Assembly: GCA_027924585.1 (NCBI GenBank)
Contig: BSBM01000007.1
Coordinates: 14,804,001 to 14,868,000, forward strand
DNA: 64,000 bases
Source of the DNA: Larix kaempferi
Lineage: Eukaryota > Streptophyta > Pinopsida > Pinales > Pinaceae
Direction: 5' to 3'
Part shown: positions 57,593 through 64,000 of the stretch, piece after piece
Position numbering within the stretch: the stretch's first letter is position 1
Layout: every line of letters begins with the position of its first letter
Translations under genes and position numbers: made by a program
The notes under the pieces: model-generated
What the model saw: the letters and a program-made list of their open reading frames with translations, nothing else
Database searches by the model: none
Told to the model about the DNA's origin: nothing

Positions 57593-58760
57593 AAACTTGA
57601 TGAATTTACTATCATAGAGGAGTACCAAGTCTCCTTCTTGAAAGACTTTGTTCTTAATATGCCTGTCATGCCAAGCTTTCTGTCTTGCCTTCTGCACTTG
57701 TTGATGGAATCTGGCTAAAAGTCTGTCTTCTTCTAAGGCAAGCAATTGTGAGAGTCTTTCACTCATAGTCTCAGTATCTGCCATTTCTGTAATTTGCGCA
57801 ATTCTGAGACTAGGAATAATGTATTCCATGGGAATAACTGCTTCTTGTCCATACACCAAACTGAAAGGTGTGTGACCTGTTAGTTTCTTGCATGTGGTTC
57901 TGTAAGCCCATAACACAACTGTGACTCTAAGGTCCCAATCATCTCTTTGTTGATTACAGATCTTGGTCAGGGAATTCTTGAGAATCTTGTTGAATGCCTC
58001 CACTGTACCATTAGCTTGAGGGTGGTAGGGTGTACTCTTATGGTGACTAATGTGGAATTATTCAGTAAGGGCCTCTATAGTCTCATTCAGGAAATGTGTG
58101 CCCTGATCACTCATTAAGATCAGTGGACACCCAAATCTAGTGACAATGTTCTCGAAAATGAACTGCGCGGCAGTGGCAGCATCGTAGTTCTTAACTGGCT
58201 TCGCCTCATCCCATCTGGTGAGGTATTCAGTAGCTGTGATGATGTATCTTGCACTGGTTCTCTTTCTTGGTGGGTTGATAGGTCCTACGAAATCAATGGC
58301 CCACTTATCAAAAGCACGCAATGTTATCTAGAACACATATTTCATTAAATTTGGAATTAAACAATGGATCTAGAATTCTAAAATAAACAAAAAACTCAAT
58401 TCTAGCATTGTTCTTGTAATAAAATCTTTCCAATTTTATTGAAATATGTGTTCTAGGGTCTTAGCGGCATTTCATCTCTTCTTGAAGGTTTTCCTGTTCG
58501 CTGGCACACATCGCAACATTTGCAGAATTCCTTAGTATCCTTGTGCAATGTTGGCCACCAAAGACCTGCGGCTAAGACCTTATGCGCAGTCGGCTTTCCT
58601 GCGAAATGGCCTCCTGCGGTTCCTAAGTGTGCTTCTGCGATGATGGAGTTCTTCTCATGTGGTAAGATACATCTGCGCAAGACTTCATCGGGGCCCAACT
58701 TATAGAGCTGGCCTGCTATCAAAGTGAAGTCTGCGGATTTGACAACAAGTTGCTTCTTCT
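57593..58760 (-). pseudogene. G3 integrase, N-terminal and core part
   Basis: Zinc domain at 58722-58460: HLGTAGGHFAGKPTAHKVLA and CKCCDVCQRTGKPSRRDEMP, with the HHCC pattern complete. The frame is broken by a 129 bp MITE-like insertion (58328-58456). It resumes with RAFDKWAIDFVGPINPPRKR (first Asp kept), ILMSDQGTHFLN (second Asp kept), a TAA near 58058, then [17 protein letters not shown] (Glu kept), [33 protein letters not shown] and [14 protein letters not shown]. It ends at 57593, where L inserted. All three catalytic residues are present, unlike G0, G1 and G2. Confidence 0.92.
58328..58456. mobile_element. 129 bp MITE-like insertion in G3 integrase
   Basis: Terminal inverted repeats of 29 bp with two mismatches; the first 17 bases are CTAGAACACATATTTCA and the last 17 are the exact complement. 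CTAG at both ends may be the TSD (or only TA). Removing the insert restores P-x-I-T in the integrase frame, matching P-Q-L-T in G2. The interior is AT-rich and non-coding. Class II family unknown. Confidence 0.82.
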
Positions 58761-58761
58761 G

Positions 58762-60300
58762 CTAGATTGTAAACTCAACTGGTGCTTTCCCTGTAGTGAG
58801 AAACTCAAGAATATCGAAATAATATTCATCTGCGGCTTGAATAGAAAATAGCTGCGCATCAGGCAGATTGTCCTCCAAATTTGTAGGTTCCTCCCCTGAC
58901 TCTATCCTAGATAAATGGTCAGGTCCTGCAGTCAATCTACCTGGCTTCACAATAACCTCAAAATCATACTCCTGGAAGAGCAGTAGCCATCTGCAAATCC
59001 TTCCCCCTAACACTGGCTTATTGACCAAGTACTTCAAAGCAGAATGGTCAGTATACATTTTAAACTGAGCTCCCAATAGATAGTGTCTGAACTTCTGTAA
59101 GGCATACACCATAGCTAGTCCTTCTCTTTCTGTAGTGGTATAGTTCTTCTCAGCTGTGGACAGCTTTCTGCTAGAGTAAGCAATGGGGTGGTCGATACCT
59201 CCTTCTCCCGGTTGTGTAAGCACAACCCCCAATGCTATGGAAGAAGAATCGACATGAACATGAAAGGGTTTTCTCCAGTCTGGGAAAACTAGAATAGGTG
59301 TAGTGATCATATTTTCTTTAAGTATATCCAAGCTCTGTTGGCATTCTTCTGTCCATTGGAACTTCGAATCCTTTTTCAGCAATCTTTCCATAGGTGCAGT
59401 TATCTTTGTATAACCCTTGATAAATTTCCTGTAGTACCCTGTATGTCCCAATGTAGTGCGCAATTGTTTGACTGAGTTGGGCGCAGGTAAGTTAGCAATG
59501 ATGGCAACCTTCGCAGGATCCATCAGGAGTCCTTGTCTGAATACAATATGACCCAACAGAATACCAAAAGGAGCACAGAAGATACATTTTTTCAAGTTTA
59601 GGGAAATCTGATACTGTCTACATTTTTCTAACATAATGCGCAGGTTCTCGATATGGTTCTTTAGTAAACCAAACACAGTCCAGTCATCAAAATAGACTTC
59701 TAGAAACTTATGAATGAATTCTTTAAAAACAACAACAATGACTCTAGAGAAGATAGCAGGTGCGTTTTTAAGACCGAAGGGCATTACCGTATACTGGAAT
59801 GAGCCCCATTCAGTCGCAAAAGTTGTCTTATGGCGGTCTTCTGGATGGATTCTGATCTCATGGTATCCCGAAAAGCCATCAGTGAAGGAGTAAGCCTCTT
59901 GTCCTCCAACATTATCAAGCACTTCGTCTGTAAAGGGCGTAGGAAATGGATCATGCGCTGATGTGTCATTCAGCTTGCGCAGGTCCACGCAGATTCTTAT
60001 TTCACCTTTTGATTTTTTATCTTGTACCACCATAGGACTAATCCAATCACTTTCCTCTACTGGCTCAATGATACCTGTTGCGAGCATCTCATCAATTTAT
60101 TCTCTAAACTTTTCTTTATAGCGCGGATTCAACCTGTACGGGCGCTGTTTTACTGGCTTGGCGTCTGCTTTCAAAGGTATGCGCATAACTCCTAAATCTC
60201 CAAGGATGCCTTTCATTTCTGTAAACTTGGTGGGAAAGATATCCTGGTAGTGGCGTAGTAAATCTGCAATATTGGAGACAGTTTCATCATCCCAATAATC
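58762..60300 (-). pseudogene. G3 reverse transcriptase and RNase H
   Basis: RT: KQRPYRLNPRYKEKFRE, a TAA near 60094, then MLATGIIEPVEESDWISPMV, GEIRICVDLRKLND, YSFTDGFSGYHEIRI, VMPFGLKNAPAIFSRV and the catalytic VYFDDWTVFG (FDDW near 59691-59680), intact. Thumb: LGHTGYYRKFIKGYTKITAP. RNase H: FHVHVDSSSIALGVVLTQ, YTTTEREGLAMVYALQKF, YTDHSALKYL, PDHLSRIE. All four RNase H acidic residues can be placed. A 441-residue open stretch (60087-58762) is the longest intact reading frame of this element and ends in a TAG before the integrase zinc domain, in the same frame. Confidence 0.94.
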
Positions 60301-60387
60301 TCCTATAGAAGCAAACTTGGGTTCGGCTTCTGTACCAATGTTAATCTTCTTGAGCTTGATGTGTTCTGTAATGGCAGGGATATCAAG

Positions 60388-61497
60388 CTAAGGGCCTTCG
60401 ACCTTGCGTGACCCTTCTGATTCTGAAATATTGATGTTGCGGGGGTCATCTTCCTCTTCACCAACGGCGAAATTATAACATTCGAGGGCATGTTCCATCT
60501 GGACAGCCCAATTTGGTTGAGAATATTCTGGTAAGGGACATGGTTCAAATATCTTCTTTTTAATACATTTTAAAGCCTGATCAATGCTCGGATGTTCTGA
60601 CTCAAAGCTGAAAGTAAGTTGAAAACTTTCGATCATGAGAGGCCAAGTGATAGTGCCTCTACGCAATTCTGTCTCAGTGTACCAGTTCCTTGGAACTGTA
60701 TCCAACGTGTGGATGAATAGGTGAACCCACTCATCCTCTGGAATATTTGACCATTGCTGAATACATGCTTCAACGTGTGACCTGGGGTCACTCTGTCCAT
60801 CATATTTGCATGATACTTCTGTTGTAGTTTCCTGAAATCTGCGCAGTATCAATCTGCGACAGTCTTGCCATGTGTGAATATGCTCTTTATGCGCACCCCA
60901 CCATCTTGCGGGTGTAGCGTGCAGTGCTACATCCAATGCTTGTATGCGCTGCTCATCTGGGATTTGTTGTTCATAGGTATGTATGAATTCACTTACTTCA
61001 GTTAAACCATCAAAGATTGGAGTGTTATTCACTTCTATGCCAATCCATCGAATGGATTTAGTCATCATGGCGCAACGCCTTGCAGAAACTTCATGTAAGC
61101 GATTCTGCCAATTTTCCAATCCTGCTTCTGAGTCTGATGTGCACGAGCTATCGCATCGCCAACTGATATGGCCGTTTGCGGTGGGATTGACATAATCATT
61201 ATGACTTGCAGTCATCTGGTACAAACTTTCCATGTGGCGCGCTTCTTCTTTTTCTTGAATGGGTTCAATATACCATGGTCCCTGAATGGGATCAAGCGGT
61301 GCAATGACCCTGATTTGCTCATCTTCAAAAGTCATCTGTCTTTTCTTCAAATTAATGACAGCGAAATTATCAAATGCCCAGTCTATGCCTAAAAGTGTTG
61401 GGTAAGGTCTACTGTCATCCAGAATTTTGATTACTTCGAAGTCTACAAAACTTCTTACTCCCTCAATATCAATAGGTACATTGGGTAGTCTGCCCAA
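60388..61497 (-). pseudogene. G3 pol segment: protease C-terminus and capsid-like modules
   Basis: 369 open codons in the frame of PR and RT. Residues 1-55 are the C-terminal half of the protease (DDSRPYPTLLGIDWAFDNFA). Residues 60-160 are a linker with WRCDSSCTSDSEAGLENWQN and VSARRCAMMTKSIRW, also conserved in G2. Module 1 is at residues 161-222 (IFDGLTEVSEFIHTY, LDVALHATPARWWGAHK, ILRRFQE). Module 2 is at 231-318 (YDGQSDPRSHVEACIQQW, DEWVHLFIHTLDTVPRNWY, FQLTFSFE). An acidic region ends in RNINISESEGSRKVEGP before TAG. Standard Ty3/gypsy pol passes from protease directly to RT, so this region of about 250 residues is unusual. Capsid likeness is inferred from pattern. Confidence 0.7.
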
Positions 61498-61506
61498 TGG
61501 AGAAAC

Positions 61507-61734
61507 TCATTGCTGATTCGCAAGTCTTAGCTGGATAGGAGATCTGGTAAGTTGAGGACTACCCATATGTTCCCATGTCTTCATGGTGAGAAAATTAACT
61601 TCTGAGCCTAAATCCATAATGACCTCGTCCATTTCAAATGCTCCAATCTGCGCTCTGAGTCTCTTCTCTTTTCCAGTTCTAGCATGACTCCCAATTTGAT
61701 GAACAGCACGCTGCGGTGTATTCATCGAAGCAGA
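61507..61734 (-). pseudogene. G3 aspartic protease, N-terminal half
   Basis: EKRLRAQIGAFEMDEVIMDL followed by GSEVNFLTMKTWEHMG is the active-site region, with DLGS in place of DTGS. A TGA at 61507-61509 separates it from its C-terminal half, and a TAA near 61735 from gag; all are in one frame. Confidence 0.8.
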
Positions 61735-63637
61735 TTACTGACACTGATCCAATAGGTGTTGGAGTTCCATAGTTGCTTTTTCATTGCGCAACAACTTTAA
61801 GCAGTTTCTCAGGAAAGCATGAACACTGCCTAGTGCATCCTCCTCATCAGGCCTTCCAGATGTAGTGGCCTGCTCTTGTACCCAGTTCTCTTGATGCAAA
61901 ACATGTGGTCTAATTTCTTTGTGCGATACTGCGACAGAACTTGAAGCTCGCGGATCTAAGAAATACTCTTGAGCTTGCTTGAATGCTTCTTTTTGCTTCT
62001 GCAGGTCGAGTGGAGACAGTTTAATATTAGCGCGGCGCACCCATTGTGTCGCTGGTTTTGCAGTTCCTAACTCTGGCGCACCAATGGTTTCTCCACTGCG
62101 CATCACTATATTAACTGTAGGATCTGGTTCCCTTTTTTCTGCTGCAATGAACTGAATATTTTGGTTAACCTGTGGCATCTTTGCTTGCATTTTAGCCAAC
62201 AATTGAGGGCATTCTTCAATCACATGATCATACGATTTACAGTATTTGCAGGTGGTTGTAGGATTTTTGGCAATCCCTTGCATAATGACCTTGAACTCCG
62301 CAGTTATAGCAAGTGATCTGTCCTCGTCCTAGACCAAAACCTGCTGCGTGTCCGCGGCCCCTATAATTTCCTCCTCGGCCTTCACAAGTTTGGTCGTACT
62401 GCGGACCTGCTGTGGGTCCTTGTGCCTCTGACTGTACTCTATACACATCATGTTTTCTTTCCATCATAAGGTCATATTCTCTACAATTGTTCTCATCATG
62501 GCCTACTGATTTACAGAAATTGCAATATAGATTCTTTGGAGTTTGTACATATTTCTGTAACAAGTGACACTCTTGTGGTCTGTGACCTCTAGTTCTACAG
62601 ATTTCACACCAAGGCCCCTGTGCCTGTGGTAAAGGGTTAGGTGTTCCAGTTGCAATATACTCTATGAAAATGGGACAATGGTCCTTTGAATGACCTTGTG
62701 CTCTACATTTAGTACACCAAATTTCTTCTTTAACTTCCTTGCCTGTCTTAATATCATGCACTTGCAGGGTTAAGTTTGCTAACTGGTTCTACAACTGCGC
62801 AACATCGTTGCTTGTTCCAGCAATTGGTGAAGCTTCTAGTTTCATAGCCATCTCTAGAGCTTGTTCTTGTGTAGTGAGATTCTGTTGCATCAAAGGAAGT
62901 ATAATGTGAGGAAGCAGCGCAGCAATGAACCATTCCTTATGTTGCTGCGGTGCAAACTCAAAGCTTACTTGATCTATCAAGGCTTTGAACTTCTGGTCAA
63001 AGTCCCATACTGACTCTGTGGGTAACTGTTTTATGTCTTTGAGCTCAGTTATACACTGTGATTTTGATTTAGGTTTCTTGAATTCTCTAATCATAGCATT
63101 TCTGACATCAGCAAGCGTCCTATTCTGTGCTGCTGAGTATTTCATGAACCAGGTTAAGGCTCTTTCTTTTAGTGTGGTTGCTAACTGAACCAGCTTAACA
63201 ACATCATCATTAATTTGCTTAATCATCCAAATGGCTTCACATAGGAACCAGTGCTGCTCAGGGTCTTCTAGTCCTGTTCCCCTAAAAGTTGGTAGCTTCA
63301 TGTCATCACCCATCCTTCTTGCGCTAGGTTGATGTGGAGGTGTTGTAGCACTGCCTACGGGATGGTTAAACAAAGGTGGGGCTGAGGTACTGGAAGTACC
63401 GTGCGGGCTACTAGAAGGTGTTACAGCGAGGTTATACTGAGCCCCGTCTGGCTTTTGAGGTGTAAAAGGGTGATAAGGGATATGAGCACTCCCTTGTCTC
63501 TCTATATGGCTCACTCTAGGAGCTCGACTATCTTCTGGGCTAGACTCAAAAGAATGTTGGTTAAGGCCTACTTTATACCATTTTCCACTATGAGTACAAC
63601 CAATAACTTCAATATCACTATCAGAATCTGCAGACAT
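61735..63637 (-). pseudogene. G3 gag with five CCHC zinc knuckles
   Basis: Starts MSADSDSDIEVIGCTHSGKW at 63637, 12 bp after the ORF1 stop. Capsid: LPTFRGTGLEDPEQHWFLCE, ALTWFMKYSAAQN, EFKKPKSKSQCITELKDIK, SVWDFDQKFKALIDQVSF, HKEWFIAALLPHIILPLMQQ. A TAG at 62787-62789 follows VAQL. Then come CTKCRAQGHSKDHC, CEICRTRGHRPQEC, CNFCKSVGHDENNC, CYNCGVQGHYARDC (62700-62290) and, one frame over, CKYCKSYDHVIEEC (about 62250). Each is CX2CX4HX4C. The first four share the gag frame; the fifth is in the pol (+1) frame. Most plant Ty3/gypsy gags have one or two knuckles. Confidence 0.9.
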
Positions 63638-63649
63638 TACTTGTCTATG

Positions 63650-64000
63650 CTATTCATCGGAAGCTATGCATAGTTTTCCTTTTTCATATAAGAGCATTTT
63701 AATCGACAGGTTCAGAGAATTTAAGAACTTACCCCTGTATGCTTTGAAGAAGCTCCTCTCAGCTTCGCTGAAGCTCTTTCTGGTATATACCGCAAACTCA
63801 GTAATGAAGCCTTCCAGCAGACTATTCAACCAGAAGTCTACTACGTGGGACACAAGATTATCTACCCACTTCAAAATGCTAAGCAGCTCAGGCGTCTAAA
63901 CGACGGGTTGATCAACATGCACAGTGGATCTAGTATTTGCTAGATTGGCTATCAATGCATGCAACTCAAGTGCAAATGTTACGAAGAAAATTTTGTGAAG
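63650..64000 (-). pseudogene. G3 small ORF upstream of gag (ORF1), partial
   Basis: Minus-strand frame with TPELLSILKWVDN, VVDFWLNSLLEGFITEFAVY, SFSEAERSFFKAYRGKFLNS, LNLSIKMLLYEKGK and a stop at 63650. It is homologous to 29245-29751 in G2. A TAG lies near 63897, just before TPELL. The start is outside the window. Its stop lies 12 bp before the gag ATG, the same close spacing as in G2. Function unknown. Confidence 0.65.

Larger units (their letters stand above)
35952..64000 (-). mobile_element. Ty3/gypsy element G3 (5' end outside window)
   Basis: Minus strand order from 64000 down: ORF1, gag with zinc knuckles, PR, capsid-like modules, RT, RH, INT (split by element L), 3' extra ORF, PPT and 3' LTR. 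It is the same family as G2 and sits in G2's integrase in opposite orientation. The right TSD and 5' LTR lie beyond the window. It is a pseudogene copy with stops and one gag-pol frame change, but RT and integrase active sites are intact. Confidence 0.88.

Noticed and set aside
1-64000. Host genes, tRNA or rRNA genes
   Set aside because: No ORF or RNA motif outside retroelement sequence could be supported.

Overview
This window looks like intergenic DNA from a seed plant with a large, repeat-rich genome (a gymnosperm is possible, but the sequence does not prove it). I found no host gene, tRNA, rRNA or bacterial feature. Nearly every kilobase belongs to an LTR retrotransposon or its remains. 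Evidence: one Ty1/copia pol, four Ty3/gypsy pol genes without a chromodomain (Tat/Athila-like in style), LTRs with TG...CA ends, polypurine tracts (PPT), a tRNA-iMet primer-binding site (PBS) and target-site duplications (TSD).

Layout. 1-4630: 3' part of a copia element (+), its integrase split by a solo LTR (236-981). 4631-8176: 3' part of a gypsy element G0 (-): integrase, minisatellite, 3' extra ORF. 8177-27498: gypsy G1 (-): gag, PR, RT, RH, INT, spacer, extra ORF, LTR-B, then a second spacer, extra ORF and LTR-A with no gag-pol between. 27499-35951: gypsy G2 (+): 5' LTR, a small ORF ahead of gag, gag, pol. It carries a second solo LTR (34437-35788) and is cut at 35951. 35952 to beyond 64000: gypsy G3 (-), same family as G2: 3' LTR, an 893-codon 3' ORF, INT, RH, RT, PR, a gag with five zinc knuckles, and the upstream ORF. 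G3's integrase is split by a 16.5 kb non-coding element L (41137-57592) with the order LTR-internal-LTR-internal-LTR.

The insertions form a nest: L in G3, G3 in G2, G2 in the 5' leader of G1, G1 in G0, with the copia element also in G0. TSDs or clean coding breaks support most levels. L is clearly the youngest, because its copies are almost identical.

The most unusual biology is the G2/G3 family. It has a small conserved ORF before gag, five CCHC knuckles, a region between protease and reverse transcriptase that reads as two further capsid-like modules, and a very long coiled-coil ORF after integrase. All proteins here carry stops, frameshifts or lost catalytic residues, so I annotate them as pseudogenes. 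Family names are from memory of motifs; no database was searched.
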